Positions 32,459-39,428 of a stretch of 39,445 bases of DNA are shown one piece after another. The position numbers were made by a program, and so were the translations under genes. Under the pieces are notes generated by a model, which saw only the letters and a program-made list of their open reading frames with translations, did not search any database and was not told the origin of the DNA. Every line of letters begins with the position of its first letter. The stretch's first letter is position 1. This stretch comes from Candidatus Avimicrobium faecavium (GTDB lineage Bacteria; Bacillota; Clostridia; Oscillospirales; Ruminococcaceae): positions 1,198 to 40,642 of the forward strand of contig CAJFQR010000002.1 in assembly GCA_904419105.1 (NCBI GenBank), in the 5' to 3' direction.

Positions 32459-32485
32459 AAAAGCAGGCCCTGCGCCTGCTTTTTT
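32459..32485 (+). terminator. Terminator after the GNAT gene
   Basis: AGCAGGC/GCCTGCT with flanking A/T pairs, 5-base loop and TTTTT. Confidence 0.88.
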
Positions 32486-32558
32486 CCTGCCCCGGCGCCG
32501 TCCATATTCCCCTCTGTAATCCCATCCCGGCCCCGTTCCCCGGGAAAAAGGCCGCCCC

Positions 32559-32758
32559 GCCGGGCAGTTTTCCACAGCTCCCGGCGCCGCTGCGGCGGGT
32601 TTTCCCCGGCAGATGCTGCCATCTTTTCCGGAAAACCCCGATGCCGCAGGGAAATTCCGGCGGTTTTCCCCGGTAAACCGCTGCTTTTCCCCGTCCTTCC
32701 CCACCGCCCGGTGGAAAAGTCTGTGGAAAGTGTGGAAAACTCAACAGAGCGTATACCC
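32559..32758. promoter_or_regulatory. Remote DnaA-box cluster resembling oriC
   Basis: The gene-free stretch holds TTTTCCACA 32568, GGTGGAAAA 32710, TGTGGAAAG 32722 and TGTGGAAAA 32731. Blocks match oriC: 32559-32578 equals 17643-17662 (20/20), 32625-32638 equals 17608-17621 (14/14), 32711-32740 matches 19283-19312 (29/30) and 32749-32758 equals 17792-17801 (10/10). No DnaA-trio or AT-rich stretch is visible, so it is more likely a DnaA-titrating or regulating site than a second start point. Confidence 0.8.
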
Positions 32759-32764
32759 CGCCGC

Positions 32765-32798
32765 AAAAAACGCCCCGGGCCGCCGGCCCGGAGCGTTT
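32765..32798 (-). terminator. Terminator after the GNAT at 32806
   Basis: Minus-strand hairpin AAACGC.CCGGGCC/GGCCCGG.GCGTTT followed by TTTTTTG. Confidence 0.8.
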
Positions 32799-32805
32799 GT
32801 CTGGT

Positions 32806-33243
32806 TCAGAGGGATTTTTCCATCAGGATATGGGGCACCGGCGCGTAGGAGAGGGTGAACACCTCCCCGGCGGTGTGATAGCCCATGTTCTCATAGAAGG
32901 CCTGGGCGGATACCCGGGCGTCCAGCTGGACGGTTTCGGCGCCGGCGTCTTTGGCGAGGGCCTCCAGCCGGGCCAGCAGCCTGCGTCCGATGCCCTCCCC
33001 CTGGAAGTCGGGGTCGACGCAGAGGTATTCGATCCGGCGCACCGGCCCGGCGTTCGTCATCGAGCCGAAGCCGGTCAGGCTGCCGTCCTCATCAAAGGCG
33101 GCCAGCAGGACGCAGTCCTTTTCAAAGGAGAAGTCCTCGTCGTAGATGGAGAGCCCGAGCGGCTGGCGCATGACCCGGTCCCGGAGGGCGAGCCCGGCCC
33201 GGTAGGCGGGGCTGTCATAGCCGATGCGCTGGATGGTAGTCAT
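32806..33243 (-). CDS. GNAT family N-acetyltransferase
   Basis: A 145-residue acetyltransferase. It shows YLCVDPDFQGEGIGRRLLAR (acetyl-CoA site), QLDARVSAQAFYENMGY and the ElaA/YjcF-like start RAGLALRDRVMRQPLGL. Substrate unknown. ATG 33243 is chosen over 33279 because AAAGGAG lies upstream and an extended -10 promoter sits at 33278. A terminator follows. Confidence 0.88.
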   Translation of the reverse strand: MTTIQRIGYDSPAYRAGLALRDRVMRQPLGLSIYDEDFSFEKDCVLLAAFDEDGSLTGFGSMTNAGPVRRIEYLCVDPDFQGEGIGRRLLARLEALAKDAGAETVQLDARVSAQAFYENMGYHTAGEVFTLSYAPVPHILMEKSL

Positions 33244-33277
33244 TGTGGATCGACTCCTTTGCGTGGAATTTGGGACC

Positions 33278-33286
33278 ATTATAGCA
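33278..33286 (-). promoter_or_regulatory. Extended -10 promoter of the GNAT gene
   Basis: Minus strand TGcTATAAT, 35 bases before the ATG. Confidence 0.65.
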
Positions 33287-33323
33287 CAAACCGCCGGAAA
33301 ACGAAAGCGCCCCGCCCCGCAGG

Positions 33324-33356
33324 CAAAAAAACACCCCCGGCTCCCGGGGGTGTTTT
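33324..33356 (-). terminator. Terminator after the hydrogenase gene
   Basis: CACCCCCGG/CCGGGGGTG with a run of T on the minus strand (and T on the plus strand too). Third copy of the C5G2-3 hairpin in the window. Confidence 0.85.
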
Positions 33357-33411
33357 TATACAGGGACTTGGAGCAGGCCCTTCGCCCTGCCCGGCCGCAC
33401 GCCGCGGCTGT

Positions 33412-34935
33412 TCAGTCCACCAGCTTCTCCAGCTCCTTGATGTGCTCGGTCTCGTTGGAGGTCTTGTGCTTGGCCTGCTTGGCATACAGGTGTACCGCCG
33501 CCTGGCTCTTCTTGATCGACTGCATCGTACCGGCGCCGGCCACGCAGCCGCCCGGACAGGCCATGCCCTCCAGCAGATAGCCGTTGTACTTGCCGGCCAC
33601 CGCGTCCTTGAGCATCTTGTAGCAGTCCCGCAGGCCCTCGGCGTTCATCACCTTCACCTCGCGGTCGGGATACCGCTCCTTGATCACATTCACCACGCTC
33701 CGGGCCACGCCGCCGGCCACCGCAAAGTCGCGGCCGTCGGTGGAGGCGTCGTTGACGCCGTCCGGATCCTCCTCCATCGCAGCCAGATCCAGCTCCCGCG
33801 CCGCAAAGATGCCCGCCATCTCCTCAAAGGTCAGTACAAAGTCCACCTCGCTGCGCACGCTCTTGCGCATCGCCTCGAGCTTCTTCGCCGCGCACGGCCC
33901 GATGAAGACCACCCGGCCTCCCGGGCGCTCCTTTTTGATCAGCCGCGCGGTGAGCACCATCGGGGTCAGCGCCATCGAGATGCAGTTGGCGTATTCGGGG
34001 AAGCGCTTCTTCGCCATCACCGACCATGCCGGGCAGCAGGAGGTGCCCATGAACGGGATCTTCTCCGGCACCTCGGCGATGAAGTCCTCCGCCTCCTGGG
34101 TGGCGCACAGGTCGGCGCCGATGGCCACTTCAAACACATCGGCAAAGCCCAGCTTCTTCATTGCGGCACGCAGCTTGCCGGGGGTCACCTTCGGCCCAAA
34201 CTGCCCGACAAAGCTCGGCGCAACGGCGGCGTATACCCGCTCGCCCGACTGGATCGCCCGGATCACCTGGAAAATCTGGCTCTTGTCCGCAATGGCGCCA
34301 AAGGGGCAGTTTACCAGGCACTGCCCGCAGGAGACGCACTTTTCGTAGTCGATCTCCGCCTTGCCGTTTTCATCGGTGTGGATGGCGTCCATGCCGCAGG
34401 CCGCCGCACAGGGCCGCTCCTGGGTGATGATGGCATGGTAGCCGCACACCTCGGCGCAGCGGCCGCACTTGATGCACTTCTCCTGGTCGATGCGACTGCG
34501 GCCGTTGTACCGGTCCAGCGTAATGGCCCCCTTCGGGCACACCTCCACACACGGGTGGGCCAGGCACCCCTGACAGCCCTCGGTCACCAGCAGCCGCTTT
34601 TCGGCACAGCCGTTGCAGGCAAACTTGATGATGTTGATCAGCGGCGGGGTGTAATAGGTCTCGTCCCGGTCGGCAGCCTCAATGTTGTCCGAGATCGGCG
34701 CGTGTTCACCGGCGCCGCGGTAGGGCAGGCCCATTGCCAGCCGCAGCCGCTCCCCTACGATCGCCCGCTCCAGAAAGACATCGTTGCGGAAGTTCCCGAC
34801 CTCGCCGGGGATGATCTTGTACGGCAGCTCCTCGATGCGCTTGGCCACCGGCCACTCGGTGTGATAGGCCATCCGCGCCACTTCGGTGAAGATCATGTGG
34901 CGGATCTCCTGGATTCGCGTCTCAACGCCTCGCAT
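33412..34935 (-). CDS. Monomeric [FeFe]-hydrogenase-like iron-sulfur protein
   Basis: A 507-residue protein with several [4Fe-4S] motifs followed by the H-cluster domain. Cys-rich segments lie at 107-133 (CNGC, CQGC), 154-164 (CIKCGRCAEVC), 176-180 and 200-211 (CVSCGQCLVNCP). The H-cluster motifs are L1 TSCCPAW (298-304), L2 GPCAAKKLE (346-354) and L3 EGMACPGGCVAGAG (456-469). These are of the group-B type often annotated 4Fe-4S dicluster protein in clostridia; proton reduction or sensing has not been shown for most. The frame continues far upstream, but ATG 34935 with AGAGGGA is the start. It has a TTTACA-17-TATGAT promoter, no partner genes and no maturases (hydEFG) in the window. Confidence 0.9.
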   Translation of the reverse strand: MRGVETRIQEIRHMIFTEVARMAYHTEWPVAKRIEELPYKIIPGEVGNFRNDVFLERAIVGERLRLAMGLPYRGAGEHAPISDNIEAADRDETYYTPPLINIIKFACNGCAEKRLLVTEGCQGCLAHPCVEVCPKGAITLDRYNGRSRIDQEKCIKCGRCAEVCGYHAIITQERPCAAACGMDAIHTDENGKAEIDYEKCVSCGQCLVNCPFGAIADKSQIFQVIRAIQSGERVYAAVAPSFVGQFGPKVTPGKLRAAMKKLGFADVFEVAIGADLCATQEAEDFIAEVPEKIPFMGTSCCPAWSVMAKKRFPEYANCISMALTPMVLTARLIKKERPGGRVVFIGPCAAKKLEAMRKSVRSEVDFVLTFEEMAGIFAARELDLAAMEEDPDGVNDASTDGRDFAVAGGVARSVVNVIKERYPDREVKVMNAEGLRDCYKMLKDAVAGKYNGYLLEGMACPGGCVAGAGTMQSIKKSQAAVHLYAKQAKHKTSNETEHIKELEKLVD

Positions 34936-35019
34936 AGTATTCCCTCTCTTTATACAACTGAAAAATTTCAAACGGTTTTTTCTCCGGGCCCCGCCAAAAG
35001 GCGAAAGCCCGCTTCTACC

Positions 35020-35048
35020 ATCATACCGGAAATCCCGCCGTCTGTAAA
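35020..35048 (-). promoter_or_regulatory. Promoter of the hydrogenase gene
   Basis: Minus strand TTTACA, 17 bases, TATGAT, about 85 bases before the ATG. Confidence 0.65.
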
Positions 35049-35136
35049 GTGTCAAAAACTTAACAAATTTTCCGGCAGCCGCCCCCGGTTTTGGGCACTT
35101 CGCCAAACCGCCCGCCTCCGCAAACGGGCAGCCGGT

Positions 35137-35166
35137 TTGCCCCCGGCCCTGTTCCCGTGGTATACT
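35137..35166 (+). promoter_or_regulatory. Promoter of the membrane-protein gene
   Basis: TTGCCC, 18-base spacer, TATACT with TGg before the -10. Confidence 0.6.
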
Positions 35167-35214
35167 GATAATTGACGAGTTATGGAAACCCCGAGACCGA
35201 AAGGAGGGCTCCCG

Positions 35215-36114
35215 ATGAGTGAAAAAAACCGCAGCCTGCTCCGGGCCGTTCTGCTGTGTGTGGTGCTGGTTATCCTGGCGTTTCCGGTCCCGGCCAGCGC
35301 CGATGCCGGACCAAAGCCGTCGGTGCGGATCCGGTTTGAAAATATGGGCGAGGCGCTCTGCTATGGCACCCTGCTCTCCGAAAGCGATTCCACCGGCCCG
35401 TACAGCGCATGGGATGGAACGGAGGAAGATATCCGGACCCGGGAAGAGTATCCCCATTCCGATTATCCGCCCCGTGCGGTATGGGAGGCCTTTGCCGCCT
35501 ATCAGGACCCGGACGGCTGCTTCTTTTTGCAGAAGAGCTGGACGGTGAGCGAGACCGGGGAGATCGCGTGGACCTACTATCCGCCGGACCGCTTCAAGAT
35601 CCTCCTCTACTATCCGGAGACCGGGACCTTCGTCTCCAGCGGGATCTGTGAGAGCTATGCCTTCGACTCCTATTATACGGTGGATATGGCCGGCGTGGAC
35701 CCGGCCGCAGGGCTCACAGCCCGCCGTTCCTATGACTACCGGCAGGAGGTGACGGCGCTGGCCGCCCGCTTCGTCCTCACCATCGCCGCCGAAACGGCGG
35801 TCGCGCTGCTCTTCGGCTTCCGGGAAAAAAGGCAGTTCCGGGTCCTTCTGGCGGTCAACCTCGCCACACAGCTCGCCCTGAACCTGCTGCTCGGCCTGAG
35901 CGGCTATCGCTCTGGGCCCTGGGCCTTCGCCCTGGCCTACCTGCTGCTGGAGCTCGCCGTCATCGCCGCCGAGGCCGCCCTCTACCGCCGGTTCCTGCCG
36001 CCGCCCGCCCCGCCGCAGAAGGTCCGGTCCTACGGCGTCTATTCCCTTGTGGCAAACGGGGTCTCCTTTGGGGCCGGATGGCTCCTCTCCGGCTTCCTTC
36101 CGGACCTCTTCTGA
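35215..36114 (+). CDS. Membrane protein of unknown function
   Basis: A 299-residue protein not recognised. A signal-like hydrophobic segment lies at about 8-29 (LRAVLLCVVLVILAFPVPAS), then roughly 140 extracytoplasmic residues rich in Tyr, Asp and Pro, and three to four membrane segments in the C-terminal third (VTALAARFVLTIAAETAVAL; LLAVNLATQLALNLLLGLSG; WAFALAYLLLELAVIAAEAA; a last one ending FGAGWLLSG). The starting ATG 35215 has AAAGGAGGG upstream; ATG 35182 lies too close to the promoter. It is alone on its transcript. Confidence 0.85.
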   Translation: MSEKNRSLLRAVLLCVVLVILAFPVPASADAGPKPSVRIRFENMGEALCYGTLLSESDSTGPYSAWDGTEEDIRTREEYPHSDYPPRAVWEAFAAYQDPDGCFFLQKSWTVSETGEIAWTYYPPDRFKILLYYPETGTFVSSGICESYAFDSYYTVDMAGVDPAAGLTARRSYDYRQEVTALAARFVLTIAAETAVALLFGFREKRQFRVLLAVNLATQLALNLLLGLSGYRSGPWAFALAYLLLELAVIAAEAALYRRFLPPPAPPQKVRSYGVYSLVANGVSFGAGWLLSGFLPDLF

Positions 36115-36518
36115 AAAACCGGTCTCTCCGCCGGACGGCGGCAACCCCCGCTATTTATGAATAAATCGTAAATTTTCGGTATTCTTTCTGTGAAACACCC
36201 GGATGTGTTGCATTTTTCTGCAACAAACCCCCGGATTCTGCCGGTTGGGTGAAGGGGATCTTTTCTCCCCACACCCGCACCTTGAAAACGGACCTGTCCT
36301 TCCGCCGCCGGGGGCGCCCCTTTGCCTGTATGGCAAAAGCTGCGGTTCCCCACCGGGAAGGCAACGCGCGGACGCCCCGCCCACCCCGACCGGCTCCCCG
36401 GAGCCCTCGGCCGCAATGGCCGTACCGGACGGCCCCGCCCGCCGCCGCGGCGCCGCTCTTTCTGCGCCCACCCGCCGGCTGTCTGCACAGGGACACCATA
36501 TTGCCAGCTCCCCTGCCT
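36115..36518. other. Gene-free convergent gap, left part
   Basis: No convincing gene: frames are open on both strands only because the DNA is GC-rich. A small hairpin GTTGCA, 6-base loop, TGCAAC lies at 36207-36224; the same arms with a 6-base loop occur at 19582-19599. Confidence 0.6.
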
Positions 36519-36925
36519 CCGCCAGACAAAAGCCGCTGCCCGAGGGCCCGCAAGCCCCCCCGCCAGCTCCCTGCCGGAGCCGCCCCGCCCCTGCCGAAGC
36601 CGCTTCCCAGCCGAAAGCCCTCCGCCAGACAAAAGCCGCCGCCCGAGGGCCCGCAAACCCGCCGTCAGCTCCCCGCCGGGCCGCTTCCCGACCGAAAGCC
36701 CCTGCCAGACAAAAGCCGCCGCCCGAGAGCTCGCAAGCCCCCCGCCAGCTCTCTGTCGGGCCGCTTCCCGGCCGAAAGCCTTCCGCCAGCCAAAAGCCGC
36801 CGCCGAGGGCTCGCAAACCCACCGCCAGCTCTCTGCCGGGCCGCACCGCCCTCGCCGGGCTGCTTCCCGGCCGCAAGCCCCCGCCAGGCGAAGGCCGCCG
36901 CCCCACGGCCCTCAAGCCCATCACC
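36519..36925. repeat. GC-rich degenerate tandem repeat, about 4.5 copies
   Basis: Units start at 36519, 36622, 36702, 36783 and 36881 and share CCGCCAGACAAAAGCCGCCG, a GGGCCCGCAA segment, CCGCCAGCTC and GCTTCCCGGCCGAAAGCC. Lengths are 103, 80, 81, 98 and a partial; units 1 and 4 carry about 20 extra bases. All six frames are largely open, none with a good start site, so it is treated as non-coding. Confidence 0.85.
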
Positions 36926-36944
36926 CGGGCGGCGCTCCCGCTTT

Positions 36945-38021
36945 TTACTTCTTCTCCCTCTTGTTCACCAGCTCGATGGCCTCCTTGCCGCTCAGGTGTT
37001 CGATCTCCATCTCGATCACCGCCACTGCCGCAAATTCCTTTTCGATCTCTGCAGCCAGTTCCACCGGGTGTCCCGGCCGGTACCGTTCGCCGAGGAGCTC
37101 CAGCCCCTTTCGCATCTCCGCCGGGTCGGTGAGCACCCTGGCCTTTCCAAAGGCGATGGCGCTGCGGAAATAGGTGGTATACTCCTCCGGCACCACCCCG
37201 TCGGCGTCCACCACGCAGAAGCTTGCCTTGGCGCTCCGGGTCAGCGAGTCGATCTTGTGCCCGGCCCGGGCCGAGTGGAAGTAGAGCTTCCCGTCCCGAT
37301 AGGCATAGCTCATCGGGACCGCATAGGGGTAGCCGCCGTCCCCGGCAAGGGCCAGCACCCCATGGGTATGCCGGGAGAGAATCGCCGCCGCCTCCTCCCG
37401 GGAGAGAGCCTGGCGGCTCCGGCGCAGCGGCCGGAACTGGAATTCCGCCTCCGGCAGCCCAAAGCAGGCATCGTCCTCTTCCAGGGCGGTGTACCCGTGC
37501 CCCACCGCCGGCAGGATCTTCTCCAGGAAGTCGGCGGTGCGCACCCGCAGCAGGGCGCCGTCGGCATTCGGCGGAAAGCGCAGGTACTCCCAGCCGAGCA
37601 GCTCCCGGTCGAGGAACAGCTCCAGTTTCCCCTCCATATCGTACATCAGCTCCATTACCCCCACCGCTCCGGTATGGGTGTGCAGCAGTTCCTCCAGTGC
37701 GGCGGCGTTCACCATCGAAAGCCGGGTGATCTCCCGCGCCTTGGCAAAGGCCTTGGCGTCAAACCGCCTATCCCGCGGCAGCACAAAGAACAGCGTCCGG
37801 GACTTGTTCCGGTTCTGGAATACCAGGTTTTTCATACCTGGCACCCCGATGGCGGCGTCCAGCTCCTCGGCTTCGGCGGTGGTCTCCGGCTGCCGGTTAA
37901 ACTCCACCCGCTCATACGCCACCCCGAGCCGGTCCAGCAGGTCATAGCACTCCCGTTCCCGGGGCTCCAGCTCCCGGTCCGGCCGCCCGGCCGTCCGGGC
38001 GGATACGGTAAAATCACTCAT
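36945..38021 (-). CDS. ProX-type tRNA-editing domain fused to NimA-like flavoprotein
   Basis: A 358-residue two-domain protein. Residues about 20-185 are a YbaK/ProX-type deacylase domain (prolyl-tRNA synthetase associated): ECYDLLDRLGVAYERVEF, GVPGMKNLVF with the likely functional Lys64, ELLHTHTGAVGV, LFLDRELL, and PPNADGALLRVRTADFLEKI followed by GH. The usual His of the HPxxN motif is replaced by Pro. Residues about 195-350 are a NimA-like PNPOx domain: GVLALAGDGGYPYAVPMSYA, DGKLYFHSARAGHKIDS. It overlaps the upstream unfused paralogue by 4 bases (ATGA). Known ProX enzymes clear Ala from tRNA-Pro; why a flavin domain is attached is not known. Confidence 0.9.
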   Translation of the reverse strand: MSDFTVSARTAGRPDRELEPRERECYDLLDRLGVAYERVEFNRQPETTAEAEELDAAIGVPGMKNLVFQNRNKSRTLFFVLPRDRRFDAKAFAKAREITRLSMVNAAALEELLHTHTGAVGVMELMYDMEGKLELFLDRELLGWEYLRFPPNADGALLRVRTADFLEKILPAVGHGYTALEEDDACFGLPEAEFQFRPLRRSRQALSREEAAAILSRHTHGVLALAGDGGYPYAVPMSYAYRDGKLYFHSARAGHKIDSLTRSAKASFCVVDADGVVPEEYTTYFRSAIAFGKARVLTDPAEMRKGLELLGERYRPGHPVELAAEIEKEFAAVAVIEMEIEHLSGKEAIELVNKREKK

Positions 38022-38614
38022 GTTAAGCTCTCCTTTCTCTCCTCCATCGGCGCCCAGGCCGGGTCCTCCGGCTCCAATACCTCATAGCCATGGCCGGTAG
38101 CGGGCAGCAGCTTGTCCACCACATCCCCGGCGGAAAGCCCTACCAGCGTCAGGTCTACATTGGGCAGCATCGAGATCTGCCCCAGGTCCAGCAGCTCCCG
38201 GTCCAGGAACACCCGGATCCGGTGGCCGGTGTCATACTGCAGCTCGGACAGGCTCACCAGCCCGGCTGAGGTGTGCAGCAGCTCCCGCAGGGCATCCGGG
38301 CTGGCCATGTTGAGCCGCGGCAGGCCCCGGCTCCTGGCAAAGGCCTTGGCGTTGAGCCGTTTTTCCCGGGGCAGCAGCACATAGAGCAGGATGCTCCCCT
38401 TCCGGTCGGAGAAGAGCAGGTTCTTCATGCCCGGCACCCCAAGGGGGGTGTCAATCCGGGCAAATTCCTCCGGGGTCTCCGGCGCCCGGGAGAAGTCGAT
38501 CCACCGGTAGGGGATCCCCAGCCGGTCCAGCAGGTCATAGCAGTCCTGCTCCGCCGGCTGGACCGGCCGCCCCGGCCGCCCGACGCCAACCGGGGAAACA
38601 ATCAGTTCCGTCAT
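38018..38614 (-). CDS. ProX/YbaK-type tRNA-editing protein, unfused
   Basis: A 198-residue stand-alone ProX-type domain, a paralogue of the N-terminal half of the next gene: DCYDLLDRLGIPYRWIDF, GVPGMKNLLF with Lys64 at the same number, LLHTSAGLVSLSELQYDTGH, LPNVDLTLVGLSAGDVVDKL. As in the fusion, the His of HPxxN is missing (LPNVD). AAAGGAGG precedes the ATG and an extended -10 promoter lies at 38646. The two genes are coupled and probably made together. Likely role is hydrolysis of mischarged tRNA, but loss of the His makes the substrate uncertain. Confidence 0.92.
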   Translation of the reverse strand: MTELIVSPVGVGRPGRPVQPAEQDCYDLLDRLGIPYRWIDFSRAPETPEEFARIDTPLGVPGMKNLLFSDRKGSILLYVLLPREKRLNAKAFARSRGLPRLNMASPDALRELLHTSAGLVSLSELQYDTGHRIRVFLDRELLDLGQISMLPNVDLTLVGLSAGDVVDKLLPATGHGYEVLEPEDPAWAPMEERKESLT

Positions 38615-38645
38615 ACAAAATGCCTCCTTTGTTCAGGCTACCCCT

Positions 38646-38654
38646 ATTGTAGCA
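38646..38654 (-). promoter_or_regulatory. Extended -10 promoter of the ProX operon
   Basis: Minus strand TGcTACAAT, 32 bases before the ATG. Confidence 0.6.
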
Positions 38655-38691
38655 CAGCCCCGCAAAAGAAAAAAGGAACGCCTCCCCCAAA

Positions 38692-38725
38692 GTAAAAAAG
38701 TCCCCCGCCCGGGGGACTTTTTTAC
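38692..38725. terminator. Long bidirectional terminator
   Basis: GTAAAAAAGTCCCCC pairs perfectly over 15 bp with GGGGGACTTTTTTAC, 4-base loop, A-run and T-run on either side. It lies upstream of the ProX operon promoter, so it must end a transcript from the right (minus) or stop reverse read-through; no gene ending there was recognised. Confidence 0.8.
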
Positions 38726-38726
38726 T

Positions 38727-39084
38727 GCCGGTATCCTGACGGTTTTCCCGGACCGGGCCGCCCTGCACGCCATAGAGCCGGAACCGGTCCGCCCGTTCAG
38801 GTTCCGGCGCAAAGGCCGGATAGGCCCCAAACGCCTCTCCGTACCCCGTTCCGCCGGGGCGGCAGCCCTCGGAGCGCCCGCCAGACGCCCCGTTTGGAGA
38901 GGTCCCTGGTACAGTGCGGGACACAAAAGGGGAAACGGCAGGCTCCTTCTAAAAAAGAGTGCGGCCAAAGCGCAGAGAAAGACGGAGACCTGGCGGCAGC
39001 CCGGCAGGGTTTTCCCGTATGGCTCGGGGTTTGCTCCAAATGGAACGAAATTGAGCCCGTATGGAAATTCGTACAGCGGCACAG
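38727..39084. other. Gap without a recognised gene
   Basis: Several minus-strand frames are open, and one reads YGEAFGAYPAFAPEPERADR before running through the terminator, which could be a decayed gene. None has a credible start plus stop. Nothing else is seen. Confidence 0.5.
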
Positions 39085-39113
39085 TTGACAAATCCGGCGG
39101 CAGGGAGTAGAGT
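39085..39113 (+). promoter_or_regulatory. Promoter of the HMA gene
   Basis: TTGACA, 17-base spacer, TAGAGT, about 100 bases before the start codon. Confidence 0.65.
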
Positions 39114-39209
39114 AGAGATATGAAAGGTTAAAAAGATGTTTAATCCTTCATATTTTACCTGCGCGCAAAATTTTTCCAACGATAGACCGACCGAAAGGAG
39201 CCACCCGCT

Positions 39210-39428
39210 ATGAAAAAGACCTACAAGATCGATGTCGACTGCGCCAACTGCGCCAACAAGATGGAAGTCGCCGCGAAGAACACCCCCGGCGTCAAGGACG
39301 CCACCGTCAACTTTATGACGCTGAAGATGGCCGTTGAGTTTGAGGACGGCTCCGACCACAAGGCGGTCATGGACGAGGTGCTCAAGAACTGCAAGAAGGT
39401 TGAGAGCGACTGCGAGATCTTCCTGTAA
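39210..39428 (+). CDS. Heavy-metal-associated (HMA) domain protein
   Basis: A 72-residue single HMA domain with a CxxC metal site, Cys11 and Cys14 (DVDCANCANKM), and the ferredoxin-like alternation (DATVNFMTLKMAVEFEDG). Such small proteins bind Cu(I) or Zn/Cd and often precede a P-type ATPase gene; that gene would lie just outside the window. AAAGGAG lies before the ATG. The extra Cys residues near the C-terminus (NCKKVESDCEIF) may add ligands. Metal unknown. Confidence 0.92.
   Translation: MKKTYKIDVDCANCANKMEVAAKNTPGVKDATVNFMTLKMAVEFEDGSDHKAVMDEVLKNCKKVESDCEIFL

Noticed and set aside
31086..32550. Noc-binding sites (TCCCGGGAAA near 31093 and TTCCCCGGGAAA near 32536)
   Set aside because: Partial matches to ATTTCCCGGGAAAT only; expected by chance in DNA rich in CCGG and A-runs.
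34936..36144. 910-codon minus-strand frame running from the hydrogenase gene through 36144
   Set aside because: The added N-terminal part is composition-driven, opposes a gene with good signals at 35215, and passes through the hydrogenase promoter.
36151..36924. Repeat-rich minus-strand frame of 257 codons (and long plus-strand frames) over the tandem repeat
   Set aside because: All frames are open, there is no ribosome site and no known domain; kept only as a repeat.
38535..39091. Minus-strand frames of 129 and 152 codons near the right end
   Set aside because: They run through a 15-bp terminator and the ProX promoter and have no family pattern; at most a decayed gene.
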